From Diphasiastrum complanatum (lineage: Eukaryota > Streptophyta > Lycopodiopsida > Lycopodiales > Lycopodiaceae): a stretch of 64,000 nt of DNA. The stretch covers positions 25,501,941 through 25,565,940 of the forward strand of contig CM055092.1 in assembly GCA_029204225.1 (NCBI GenBank), written 5' to 3'. This document shows positions 23,438-34,384 of the stretch, piece after piece; position 1 is the stretch's first letter; every line of letters starts with the position of its first letter. The notes beneath the pieces are model-generated. The model was not told where the DNA came from. It searched no databases and was given only the letters and a program-made list of their open reading frames with translations. Made by a program: the position numbers and the translations under genes.

Positions 23438-24116
23438 AGTTTGGTGGTGATGCTTGGTTCATTACAAAGGAAGAAATCTTGGTTGCTAGGGGCAATAAAC
23501 AAGGTAGACTTTTCAAGCTTGATGCTTTTGTTATGGCTAACAAAAAGGATGGAATGGAAAAGGAGATTGGTCTCAACTTTCCAAAGTTACCTTTTAGCAT
23601 CAATAAGATTGGTGGATCTTATGCAAAGTCTAACAAGCTTCCTTATGTTAGATCTGGGTCAAGATCTAATATGCTTCTTGGAGATGTTCATCTTTGTGCT
23701 AACTTAGCTAGTCTTGAGGATAATGATGGTGTTTCAATGGTTCTTCATGGCAAGTGCAAGCATGCAAAAGGTAAGGAAAGATCTAACTTCATCAATGGAG
23801 GTGAAGGTTGGAGGAGACAAGCAAGCAAATGGTCATCACTCGCTGTAATTTTTTAGAGAGTTCAAAGTTTGAAACATGGAAGAATCATTTCATTCACATT
23901 CTATTTAGTTCTTTATGTTCTAGTTATATCTTGATGTGTAAAATTGATGTAAGAAATAGTGAAGCATCCAATTTGGACACTATTATCTATATCAATTATG
24001 AAAGATACTTCATAACCTTAGAAAGGAGATCTATACTTAGGATGGAGATCGTTCTAAAGTTGGATCAAAGTTCTATTGTCAAAACTATGCCAAAACTAGT
24101 TGAAGAGGGAGTGTGA
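23429..24116 (+). pseudogene. Pol remnant and 3' frame of unit 1
   Basis: The frame 23431-23856 continues the protease and pre-integrase region (MVKFGGDAWFITKEE, RGNKQGRLFKLD). It lacks the H-H half of the zinc-binding domain and keeps only the strand around LPYVRSGSRS and GDVH before diverging. A second frame, 23808-24116, ends KLVEEGV with its stop codon formed inside the first bases of the next LTR, exactly as in copia A. The integrase core, RT and RNase H, roughly 2 kb relative to copia A, are deleted. Whether 23808-24116 is translated is unknown. Confidence 0.75.
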
Positions 24117-24766
24117 GAGATTTCAACTAGTTTAGTCTAGTTTAGTCACATTTTGGTAAATTGTCAATAAGAGGCCAAAACTCATTTTAGACTTAGAGAT
24201 AAACTTTTTGAAGTTATGTTAGTTTAAAATAAATTCAATAAACACTTTTTGAAAGTGTGGGAAAGTTGGTAGTCGAGTTTGAGAGAGATTCAAATTTGAA
24301 CTTTGGGTACATTGAATCTAGACCCAAAAATAGTAGGGTTTACATTTTGGAGGGAAAGCCAAGTGGCCAAATAGGGTTTGGAAACTCTATAAAAGGATGT
24401 AACTCGCGGAGAGACACATCTTCTCTCTTCTTTCTCTCATTTCGTCATTATACATGGTTCTCTTTGGGTTCTACTACTCATTGGTGCACTATCTTGGTGT
24501 TATCTTAAAATTCTATGTGTAGAATGATCATTTATTGCTATTTTCGGTTCCACACGTGTGAAATACAGTAGGGTACTGTAATTGTAAGGACAGCAAACAT
24601 ATTTTATGTTTTTGGTTCATGTTTGATCAATATCTCTTAGAGTTTGCATCTCAATTTGTATGTAGATGCTGATTTTTCTACATTGGCAGGATTGTTGGTT
24701 TGCTCCTTATTGTAACCAAAGATTAGGGACATGGATTGGATCTTGAATGATCTGAAATCCTTCACA
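24112..24766 (+). repeat. Array LTR 2
   Basis: Internal LTR shared by units 1 and 2; no target-site duplication on either side. It is preceded by the polypurine tract of unit 1 and followed by the primer site of unit 2. TATA box at 24388. Confidence 0.95.
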
Positions 24767-25368
24767 TGGTATTAGAGCTCTTGTGTTTCAGGTTATGAAA
24801 GGATCAGCCATCTTTAGCAAGGATTTGGAGGAGTTACCAATGCTAGAGCATGCTAGATTGATCTCTACTAAAAAATCAGCATTTTTGCATGTGTAGAATT
24901 GATCTTTTGTAGGTCAAAACTCAATATAGGATTAGATACTTGATCAATTCCGATTTCACACTTGGCTTACTGGAATTAGATGATTTTTGGTGCATTAGGA
25001 AGGTCTCATTGGAGTCTACAAGAAGATATACCAAGTTTCTAGAAATTGCATGTAGAATTTGAGATATTCAATTTTTTGTGATTTTGTCAAAACCCTAATT
25101 TTGATTGGATCTCTAGTTTGTGAGGTTATTGAACTTCATTTGAGTGTGTTTAAATCTTAGAAAGTGACATGAATCATTAGATTGAGGATAGATCATAGGT
25201 TGAACAAGATTTCACTATTCTATGTGTTGAGTTTCTAGTTAGAAGTGCTAGAAGAGATTTGAGAGGTTCCATATCTTTGTGATTTCTTCTTGAGTTCATT
25301 TGTTGACATTCAAGAGAGTGCTTTGTGCATTGGAACAGGTTAAAAGAAGAAGATCAGGTCACTTCAAC

Positions 25369-26526
25369 ATGGCTACAAGTGGAGGCTTTATGTTGGAGAG
25401 CAATGATAGGCTTACCTCAATCAACTATTCTACTTGGAAGGTGAGGATGGAGTCCTCATTGGATATGAATGAGTTGATGGAGATTGTTGCAGGTGTGGAG
25501 GAGAGACCTCAAGAACCTCAAAATCAAGTGAGGTATGACAAGAGAGCAAAGAAAGCTCTACACATGATTAAGATGAATGTTACCAATGAACTTCTCATGG
25601 AAGTTAGTAAGTGCACATCATCTTTGGAGGCTTGGGAAGCTTTGAAGAAGCTTTATGAATCCAAGTCTACATCAAGAGTGCTTACTCTTAGGAGGCAAAC
25701 CTTTCAAAGTTTGCAAAAGAAGGAAGAGAGTACTCATGCTTTTGTTTTGAGGGTTAAGGCATTCAATGATGAGTTAGCATGTATTGATAAAAGCATTAAG
25801 GAGGTAGAGCTTATTCAAGTTATACTTAATGGCTTGTTGGATGATAATGATAATCTTGTTCAAAGTTTTGCTATTCAAAATACTTGGCCAAGTATTGTGG
25901 ATTTTCAAGAGATCTTGGTGAATGAGGAGTATAGGCTTCAATCAAGTGGAGGTGGATCTACATCGACATCTCATTATGAAGAGGATGCTATGTTCATCAA
26001 AGGCAAGTTCAAGGGCAAAGACAAAGGCAAGTGGTCTAAAGGGCAAGATCAAGGTGAGACTTCTTCTTATGGAAAAAAGAAAGATAAGTCTAAGCTGAAA
26101 TGCTTTTATTGTGGAATCAAAGGGCATTTTGCAAATGAATGTTTGAAGAAGCAAAGAGATGAAGGTAGCAAGCAAATCAACTTTACTACTAATGATGAGG
26201 ATCTAGGTGGTGGTGATTCTCTTTTTATGTGTTCTTCAAGTCCAATATCAAGTGAAGGTGACAAAGATTCGTGGTGGATTGATAGTGGAGCTAGCTCACA
26301 CATGACTAGTCACAAGGAGTTCTTTACTTCTTTGGTCACTTATGATGGAGCCAAGAAAGCAATTCACATGGCCAATGGTGGTGAGTGTGTGATTGAAGGT
26401 ATTAATTCAATTCCTATTTGTCTCTATACTAATAGGAAAGCAATACTTTATGGTGTTCTTTACATTCCTTCACTTTCAAAGAATTTGCTAAGTGTTGGTC
26501 AAATGATAGAAAAGGATACATGGTAA
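25369..26526 (+). CDS. Gag-protease polyprotein of array unit 2 (385 aa)
   Basis: Identical to the unit 1 protein except residue 40, which is Val (GTT; T at 25487). It has the same premature end at EKDTW. Confidence 0.85.
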   Translation: MATSGGFMLESNDRLTSINYSTWKVRMESSLDMNELMEIVAGVEERPQEPQNQVRYDKRAKKALHMIKMNVTNELLMEVSKCTSSLEAWEALKKLYESKSTSRVLTLRRQTFQSLQKKEESTHAFVLRVKAFNDELACIDKSIKEVELIQVILNGLLDDNDNLVQSFAIQNTWPSIVDFQEILVNEEYRLQSSGGGSTSTSHYEEDAMFIKGKFKGKDKGKWSKGQDQGETSSYGKKKDKSKLKCFYCGIKGHFANECLKKQRDEGSKQINFTTNDEDLGGGDSLFMCSSSPISSEGDKDSWWIDSGASSHMTSHKEFFTSLVTYDGAKKAIHMANGGECVIEGINSIPICLYTNRKAILYGVLYIPSLSKNLLSVGQMIEKDTW

Positions 26527-27205
26527 AGTTTGGTGGTGATGCTTGGTTCATTACAAAGGAAGAAATCTTGGTTGCTAGGGGCAATAAACAAGGTAGACTT
26601 TTCAAGCTTGATGCTTTTGTTATGGCTAACAAAAAGGATGGAATGGAAAAGGAGATTGGTCTCAACTTTCCAAAGTTACCTTTTAGCATCAATAAGATTG
26701 GTGGATCTTATGCAAAGTCTAACAAGCTTCCTTATGTTAGATCTGGGTCAAGATCTAATATGCTTCTTGGAGATGTTCATCTTTGTGCTAACTTAGCTAG
26801 TCTTGAGGATAATGATGGTGTTTCAATGGTTCTTCATGGCAAGTGCAAGCATGCAAAAGGTAAGGAAAGATCTAACTTCATCAATGGAGGTGAAGGTTGG
26901 AGGAGACAAGCAAGCAAATGGTCATCACTCGCTGTAATTTTTTAGAGAGTTCAAAGTTTGAAACATGGAAGAATCATTTCATTCACATTCTATTTAGTTC
27001 TTTATGTTCTAGTTATATCTTGATGTGTAAAATTGATGTAAGAAATAGTGAAGCATCCAATTTGGACACTATTATCTATATCAATTATGAAAGATACTTC
27101 ATAACCTTAGAAAGGAGATCTATACTTAGGATGGAGATCGTTCTAAAGTTGGATCAAAGTTCTATTGTCAAAACTATGCCAAAACTAGTTGAAGAGGGAG
27201 TGTGA
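26518..27205 (+). pseudogene. Pol remnant and 3' frame of unit 2
   Basis: Same frameshifted protease/pre-integrase piece (26520-26945) and terminal frame (26897-27205) as unit 1, with the same deletion. Confidence 0.75.
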
Positions 27206-27855
27206 GAGATTTCAACTAGTTTAGTCTAGTTTAGTCACATTTTGGTAAATTGTCAATAAGAGGCCAAAACTCATTTTAGACTTAGAGATAAACTTTTTGA
27301 AGTTATGTTAGTTTAAAATAAATTCAATAAACACTTTTTGAAAGTGTGGGAAAGTTGGTAGTCGAGTTTGAGAGAGATTCAAATTTGAACTTTGGGTACA
27401 TTGAATCTAGACCCAAAAATAGTAGGGTTTACATTTTGGAGGGAAAGCCAAGTGGCCAAATAGGGTTTGGAAACTCTATAAAAGGATGTAACTCGCGGAG
27501 AGACACATCTTCTCTCTTCTTTCTCTCATTTCGTCATTATACATGGTTCTCTTTGGGTTCTACTACTCATTGGTGCACTATCTTGGTGTTATCTTAAAAT
27601 TCTATGTGTAGAATGATCATTTATTGCTATTTTCGGTTCCACACGTGTGAAATACAGTAGGGTACTGTAATTGTAAGGACAGCAAACATATTTTATGTTT
27701 TTGGTTCATGTTTGATCAATATCTCTTAGAGTTTGCATCTCAATTTGTATGTAGATGCTGATTTTTCTACATTGGCAGGATTGTTGGTTTGCTCCTTATT
27801 GTAACCAAAGATTAGGGACATGGATTGGATCTTGAATGATCTGAAATCCTTCACA
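27201..27855 (+). repeat. Array LTR 3
   Basis: Internal LTR shared by units 2 and 3, identical to the others by eye. It is the boundary between the two repeated C-T blocks of the array. Confidence 0.95.
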
Positions 27856-28457
27856 TGGTATTAGAGCTCTTGTGTTTCAGGTTATGAAAGGATCAGCCAT
27901 CTTTAGCAAGGATTTGGAGGAGTTACCAATGCTAGAGCATGCTAGATTGATCTCTACTAAAAAATCAGCATTTTTGCATGTGTAGAATTGATCTTTTGTA
28001 GGTCAAAACTCAATATAGGATTAGATACTTGATCAATTCCGATTTCACACTTGGCTTACTGGAATTAGATGATTTTTGGTGCATTAGGAAGGTCTCATTG
28101 GAGTCTACAAGAAGATATACCAAGTTTCTAGAAATTGCATGTAGAATTTGAGATATTCAATTTTTTGTGATTTTGTCAAAACCCTAATTTTGATTGGATC
28201 TCTAGTTTGTGAGGTTATTGAACTTCATTTGAGTGTGTTTAAATCTTAGAAAGTGACATGAATCATTAGATTGAGGATAGATCATAGGTTGAACAAGATT
28301 TCACTATTCTATGTGTTGAGTTTCTAGTTAGAAGTGCTAGAAGAGATTTGAGAGGTTCCATATCTTTGTGATTTCTTCTTGAGTTCATTTGTTGACATTC
28401 AAGAGAGTGCTTTGTGCATTGGAACAGGTTAAAAGAAGAAGATCAGGTCACTTCAAC

Positions 28458-29615
28458 ATGGCTACAAGTGGAGGCTTTATGTTGGAGAGCAATGATAGGC
28501 TTACCTCAATCAACTATTCTACTTGGAAGGTGAGGATGGAGTCCTCATTGGATATGAATGAGTTGATGGAGATTGCTGCAGGTGTGGAGGAGAGACCTCA
28601 AGAACCTCAAAATCAAGTGAGGTATGACAAGAGAGCAAAGAAAGCTCTACACATGATTAAGATGAATGTTACCAATGAACTTCTCATGGAAGTTAGTAAG
28701 TGCACATCATCTTTGGAGGCTTGGGAAGCTTTGAAGAAGCTTTATGAATCCAAGTCTACATCAAGAGTGCTTACTCTTAGGAGGCAAACCTTTCAAAGTT
28801 TGCAAAAGAAGGAAGAGAGTACTCATGCTTTTGTTTTGAGGGTTAAGGCATTCAATGATGAGTTAGCATGTATTGATAAAAGCATTAAGGAGGTAGAGCT
28901 TATTCAAGTTATACTTAATGGCTTGTTGGATGATAATGATAATCTTGTTCAAAGTTTTGCTATTCAAAATACTTGGCCAAGTATTGTGGATTTTCAAGAG
29001 ATCTTGGTGAATGAGGAGTATAGGCTTCAATCAAGTGGAGGTGGATCTACATCGACATCTCATTATGAAGAGGATGCTATGTTCATCAAAGGCAAGTTCA
29101 AGGGCAAAGACAAAGGCAAGTGGTCTAAAGGGCAAGATCAAGGTGAGACTTCTTCTTATGGAAAAAAGAAAGATAAGTCTAAGCTGAAATGCTTTTATTG
29201 TGGAATCAAAGGGCATTTTGCAAATGAATGTTTGAAGAAGCAAAGAGATGAAGGTAGCAAGCAAATCAACTTTACTACTAATGATGAGGATCTAGGTGGT
29301 GGTGATTCTCTTTTTATGTGTTCTTCAAGTCCAATATCAAGTGAAGGTGACAAAGATTCGTGGTGGATTGATAGTGGAGCTAGCTCACACATGACTAGTC
29401 ACAAGGAGTTCTTTACTTCTTTGGTCACTTATGATGGAGCCAAGAAAGCAATTCACATGGCCAATGGTGGTGAGTGTGTGATTGAAGGTATTAATTCAAT
29501 TCCTATTTGTCTCTATACTAATAGGAAAGCAATACTTTATGGTGTTCTTTACATTCCTTCACTTTCAAAGAATTTGCTAAGTGTTGGTCAAATGATAGAA
29601 AAGGATACATGGTAA
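28458..29615 (+). CDS. Gag-protease polyprotein of array unit 3 (385 aa)
   Basis: Carries Ala at residue 40 (C at 28576), so it matches unit 1 rather than its neighbours. It has the same knuckle, protease motif and frameshift. Confidence 0.85.
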   Translation: MATSGGFMLESNDRLTSINYSTWKVRMESSLDMNELMEIAAGVEERPQEPQNQVRYDKRAKKALHMIKMNVTNELLMEVSKCTSSLEAWEALKKLYESKSTSRVLTLRRQTFQSLQKKEESTHAFVLRVKAFNDELACIDKSIKEVELIQVILNGLLDDNDNLVQSFAIQNTWPSIVDFQEILVNEEYRLQSSGGGSTSTSHYEEDAMFIKGKFKGKDKGKWSKGQDQGETSSYGKKKDKSKLKCFYCGIKGHFANECLKKQRDEGSKQINFTTNDEDLGGGDSLFMCSSSPISSEGDKDSWWIDSGASSHMTSHKEFFTSLVTYDGAKKAIHMANGGECVIEGINSIPICLYTNRKAILYGVLYIPSLSKNLLSVGQMIEKDTW

Positions 29616-30294
29616 AGTTTGGTGGTGATGCTTGGTTCATTACAAAGGAAGAAATCTTGGTTGCTAGGGGCAATAAACAAGGTAGACTTTTCAAGCTTGA
29701 TGCTTTTGTTATGGCTAACAAAAAGGATGGAATGGAAAAGGAGATTGGTCTCAACTTTCCAAAGTTACCTTTTAGCATCAATAAGATTGGTGGATCTTAT
29801 GCAAAGTCTAACAAGCTTCCTTATGTTAGATCTGGGTCAAGATCTAATATGCTTCTTGGAGATGTTCATCTTTGTGCTAACTTAGCTAGTCTTGAGGATA
29901 ATGATGGTGTTTCAATGGTTCTTCATGGCAAGTGCAAGCATGCAAAAGGTAAGGAAAGATCTAACTTCATCAATGGAGGTGAAGGTTGGAGGAGACAAGC
30001 AAGCAAATGGTCATCACTCGCTGTAATTTTTTAGAGAGTTCAAAGTTTGAAACATGGAAGAATCATTTCATTCACATTCTATTTAGTTCTTTATGTTCTA
30101 GTTATATCTTGATGTGTAAAATTGATGTAAGAAATAGTGAAGCATCCAATTTGGACACTATTATCTATATCAATTATGAAAGATACTTCATAACCTTAGA
30201 AAGGAGATCTATACTTAGGATGGAGATCGTTCTAAAGTTGGATCAAAGTTCTATTGTCAAAACTATGCCAAAACTAGTTGAAGAGGGAGTGTGA
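29607..30294 (+). pseudogene. Pol remnant and 3' frame of unit 3
   Basis: Pieces at 29609-30034 and 29986-30294, as in unit 1. Confidence 0.75.
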
Positions 30295-30944
30295 GAGATT
30301 TCAACTAGTTTAGTCTAGTTTAGTCACATTTTGGTAAATTGTCAATAAGAGGCCAAAACTCATTTTAGACTTAGAGATAAACTTTTTGAAGTTATGTTAG
30401 TTTAAAATAAATTCAATAAACACTTTTTGAAAGTGTGGGAAAGTTGGTAGTCGAGTTTGAGAGAGATTCAAATTTGAACTTTGGGTACATTGAATCTAGA
30501 CCCAAAAATAGTAGGGTTTACATTTTGGAGGGAAAGCCAAGTGGCCAAATAGGGTTTGGAAACTCTATAAAAGGATGTAACTCGCGGAGAGACACATCTT
30601 CTCTCTTCTTTCTCTCATTTCGTCATTATACATGGTTCTCTTTGGGTTCTACTACTCATTGGTGCACTATCTTGGTGTTATCTTAAAATTCTATGTGTAG
30701 AATGATCATTTATTGCTATTTTCGGTTCCACACGTGTGAAATACAGTAGGGTACTGTAATTGTAAGGACAGCAAACATATTTTATGTTTTTGGTTCATGT
30801 TTGATCAATATCTCTTAGAGTTTGCATCTCAATTTGTATGTAGATGCTGATTTTTCTACATTGGCAGGATTGTTGGTTTGCTCCTTATTGTAACCAAAGA
30901 TTAGGGACATGGATTGGATCTTGAATGATCTGAAATCCTTCACA
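30290..30944 (+). repeat. Array LTR 4
   Basis: Internal LTR shared by units 3 and 4, again without target duplication. Confidence 0.95.
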
Positions 30945-31546
30945 TGGTATTAGAGCTCTTGTGTTTCAGGTTATGAAAGGATCAGCCATCTTTAGCAAGG
31001 ATTTGGAGGAGTTACCAATGCTAGAGCATGCTAGATTGATCTCTACTAAAAAATCAGCATTTTTGCATGTGTAGAATTGATCTTTTGTAGGTCAAAACTC
31101 AATATAGGATTAGATACTTGATCAATTCCGATTTCACACTTGGCTTACTGGAATTAGATGATTTTTGGTGCATTAGGAAGGTCTCATTGGAGTCTACAAG
31201 AAGATATACCAAGTTTCTAGAAATTGCATGTAGAATTTGAGATATTCAATTTTTTGTGATTTTGTCAAAACCCTAATTTTGATTGGATCTCTAGTTTGTG
31301 AGGTTATTGAACTTCATTTGAGTGTGTTTAAATCTTAGAAAGTGACATGAATCATTAGATTGAGGATAGATCATAGGTTGAACAAGATTTCACTATTCTA
31401 TGTGTTGAGTTTCTAGTTAGAAGTGCTAGAAGAGATTTGAGAGGTTCCATATCTTTGTGATTTCTTCTTGAGTTCATTTGTTGACATTCAAGAGAGTGCT
31501 TTGTGCATTGGAACAGGTTAAAAGAAGAAGATCAGGTCACTTCAAC

Positions 31547-32704
31547 ATGGCTACAAGTGGAGGCTTTATGTTGGAGAGCAATGATAGGCTTACCTCAATC
31601 AACTATTCTACTTGGAAGGTGAGGATGGAGTCCTCATTGGATATGAATGAGTTGATGGAGATTGTTGCAGGTGTGGAGGAGAGACCTCAAGAACCTCAAA
31701 ATCAAGTGAGGTATGACAAGAGAGCAAAGAAAGCTCTACACATGATTAAGATGAATGTTACCAATGAACTTCTCATGGAAGTTAGTAAGTGCACATCATC
31801 TTTGGAGGCTTGGGAAGCTTTGAAGAAGCTTTATGAATCCAAGTCTACATCAAGAGTGCTTACTCTTAGGAGGCAAACCTTTCAAAGTTTGCAAAAGAAG
31901 GAAGAGAGTACTCATGCTTTTGTTTTGAGGGTTAAGGCATTCAATGATGAGTTAGCATGTATTGATAAAAGCATTAAGGAGGTAGAGCTTATTCAAGTTA
32001 TACTTAATGGCTTGTTGGATGATAATGATAATCTTGTTCAAAGTTTTGCTATTCAAAATACTTGGCCAAGTATTGTGGATTTTCAAGAGATCTTGGTGAA
32101 TGAGGAGTATAGGCTTCAATCAAGTGGAGGTGGATCTACATCGACATCTCATTATGAAGAGGATGCTATGTTCATCAAAGGCAAGTTCAAGGGCAAAGAC
32201 AAAGGCAAGTGGTCTAAAGGGCAAGATCAAGGTGAGACTTCTTCTTATGGAAAAAAGAAAGATAAGTCTAAGCTGAAATGCTTTTATTGTGGAATCAAAG
32301 GGCATTTTGCAAATGAATGTTTGAAGAAGCAAAGAGATGAAGGTAGCAAGCAAATCAACTTTACTACTAATGATGAGGATCTAGGTGGTGGTGATTCTCT
32401 TTTTATGTGTTCTTCAAGTCCAATATCAAGTGAAGGTGACAAAGATTCGTGGTGGATTGATAGTGGAGCTAGCTCACACATGACTAGTCACAAGGAGTTC
32501 TTTACTTCTTTGGTCACTTATGATGGAGCCAAGAAAGCAATTCACATGGCCAATGGTGGTGAGTGTGTGATTGAAGGTATTAATTCAATTCCTATTTGTC
32601 TCTATACTAATAGGAAAGCAATACTTTATGGTGTTCTTTACATTCCTTCACTTTCAAAGAATTTGCTAAGTGTTGGTCAAATGATAGAAAAGGATACATG
32701 GTAA
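31547..32704 (+). CDS. Gag-protease polyprotein of array unit 4 (385 aa)
   Basis: Carries Val at residue 40 (T at 31665), matching unit 2. Otherwise identical to the other units. Confidence 0.85.
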   Translation: MATSGGFMLESNDRLTSINYSTWKVRMESSLDMNELMEIVAGVEERPQEPQNQVRYDKRAKKALHMIKMNVTNELLMEVSKCTSSLEAWEALKKLYESKSTSRVLTLRRQTFQSLQKKEESTHAFVLRVKAFNDELACIDKSIKEVELIQVILNGLLDDNDNLVQSFAIQNTWPSIVDFQEILVNEEYRLQSSGGGSTSTSHYEEDAMFIKGKFKGKDKGKWSKGQDQGETSSYGKKKDKSKLKCFYCGIKGHFANECLKKQRDEGSKQINFTTNDEDLGGGDSLFMCSSSPISSEGDKDSWWIDSGASSHMTSHKEFFTSLVTYDGAKKAIHMANGGECVIEGINSIPICLYTNRKAILYGVLYIPSLSKNLLSVGQMIEKDTW

Positions 32705-33383
32705 AGTTTGGTGGTGATGCTTGGTTCATTACAAAGGAAGAAATCTTGGTTGCTAGGGGCAATAAACAAGGTAGACTTTTCAAGCTTGATGCTTTTGTTA
32801 TGGCTAACAAAAAGGATGGAATGGAAAAGGAGATTGGTCTCAACTTTCCAAAGTTACCTTTTAGCATCAATAAGATTGGTGGATCTTATGCAAAGTCTAA
32901 CAAGCTTCCTTATGTTAGATCTGGGTCAAGATCTAATATGCTTCTTGGAGATGTTCATCTTTGTGCTAACTTAGCTAGTCTTGAGGATAATGATGGTGTT
33001 TCAATGGTTCTTCATGGCAAGTGCAAGCATGCAAAAGGTAAGGAAAGATCTAACTTCATCAATGGAGGTGAAGGTTGGAGGAGACAAGCAAGCAAATGGT
33101 CATCACTCGCTGTAATTTTTTAGAGAGTTCAAAGTTTGAAACATGGAAGAATCATTTCATTCACATTCTATTTAGTTCTTTATGTTCTAGTTATATCTTG
33201 ATGTGTAAAATTGATGTAAGAAATAGTGAAGCATCCAATTTGGACACTATTATCTATATCAATTATGAAAGATACTTCATAACCTTAGAAAGGAGATCTA
33301 TACTTAGGATGGAGATCGTTCTAAAGTTGGATCAAAGTTCTATTGTCAAAACTATGCCAAAACTAGTTGAAGAGGGAGTGTGA
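32696..33383 (+). pseudogene. Pol remnant and 3' frame of unit 4
   Basis: Pieces at 32698-33123 and 33075-33383, as in unit 1; the final stop lies in LTR 5. Confidence 0.75.
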
Positions 33384-34033
33384 GAGATTTCAACTAGTTT
33401 AGTCTAGTTTAGTCACATTTTGGTAAATTGTCAATAAGAGGCCAAAACTCATTTTAGACTTAGAGATAAACTTTTTGAAGTTATGTTAGTTTAAAATAAA
33501 TTCAATAAACACTTTTTGAAAGTGTGGGAAAGTTGGTAGTCGAGTTTGAGAGAGATTCAAATTTGAACTTTGGGTACATTGAATCTAGACCCAAAAATAG
33601 TAGGGTTTACATTTTGGAGGGAAAGCCAAGTGGCCAAATAGGGTTTGGAAACTCTATAAAAGGATGTAACTCGCGGAGAGACACATCTTCTCTCTTCTTT
33701 CTCTCATTTCGTCATTATACATGGTTCTCTTTGGGTTCTACTACTCATTGGTGCACTATCTTGGTGTTATCTTAAAATTCTATGTGTAGAATGATCATTT
33801 ATTGCTATTTTCGGTTCCACACGTGTGAAATACAGTAGGGTACTGTAATTGTAAGGACAGCAAACATATTTTATGTTTTTGGTTCATGTTTGATCAATAT
33901 CTCTTAGAGTTTGCATCTCAATTTGTATGTAGATGCTGATTTTTCTACATTGGCAGGATTGTTGGTTTGCTCCTTATTGTAACCAAAGATTAGGGACATG
34001 GATTGGATCTTGAATGATCTGAAATCCTTCACA
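33379..34033 (+). repeat. Array LTR 5 (outer 3' LTR)
   Basis: Ends CTTCACA at 34033, followed by target duplication GTAGG instead of a primer site, which marks the true right border of the insertion. Confidence 0.95.
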
Positions 34034-34038
34034 GTAGG

Positions 34039-34384
34039 CATGTAGCTAGAAATGCAGAACAATGTATAAAATTAGATGATTGATGGATGGATTTGTATGA
34101 AGAGAGCCAACGGAGACAAATATGAGGGATGGATAGATGATTTCATGTTATAAAAGTATATGATATGTTAGATGATTTTGAATAGACGGTACTGTAGGTA
34201 GTTACAATTGTATGGTGGATGGATCAATCAATCAACATATAGGGTGATGGAATATAGATACATATTTGTTAGATAAATGTAAAACAAAGTTGATAGAAAG
34301 CTAACTCGTAGTTATAATAAAGATAATGTGGATAATTATTTAATCAATCATTCACCAACCTCCAAGTCTTGCTCTTCATCAAAG
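34039..34384. other. AT-rich spacer, no gene
   Basis: Continuation of the 20.1-21.0 kb spacer interrupted by the array; GATGGATGGAT-like phrases occur on both sides. Confidence 0.5.

Larger units (their letters stand above)
21018..34038 (+). mobile_element. Tandem LTR-retrotransposon array: 5 LTRs, 4 internal regions, one target-site duplication
   Basis: Five LTRs of 655 bp start at 21023, 24112, 27201, 30290 and 33379. They alternate with four internal regions of 2434 bp, giving a period of exactly 3089 bp. GTAGG occurs immediately before the first LTR (21018-21022) and immediately after the last (34034-34038), and at no internal junction. Hence the whole 13-kb array occupies one insertion site. 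LTRs begin TGTGAGAG and end CTTCACA. Every internal region starts with primer site TGGTATTAGAGC (one mismatch to the usual TGGTATCAGAGC) and ends with polypurine GAAGAGGGAG. Units are identical by eye except for one base (22398 and equivalents). Coding content is gag, zinc knuckle and protease only. I infer amplification by unequal recombination through LTRs after a single insertion; integration of a multimer, or an assembly artefact, is the alternative. Confidence 0.95.

Noticed and set aside
23420-23440. Programmed -1 frameshifting between the two frames of each array unit
   Set aside because: No canonical slippery heptamer lies in the correct phase, and copia gag-pol is normally one frame (as in copia A). 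A mutation is simpler.
21018-34038. CRISPR array or satellite DNA as explanation of the 3089-bp repeats
   Set aside because: Units have LTR ends, a primer site, a polypurine tract and gag-protease coding, and the array is bounded by a retroelement-type target duplication.
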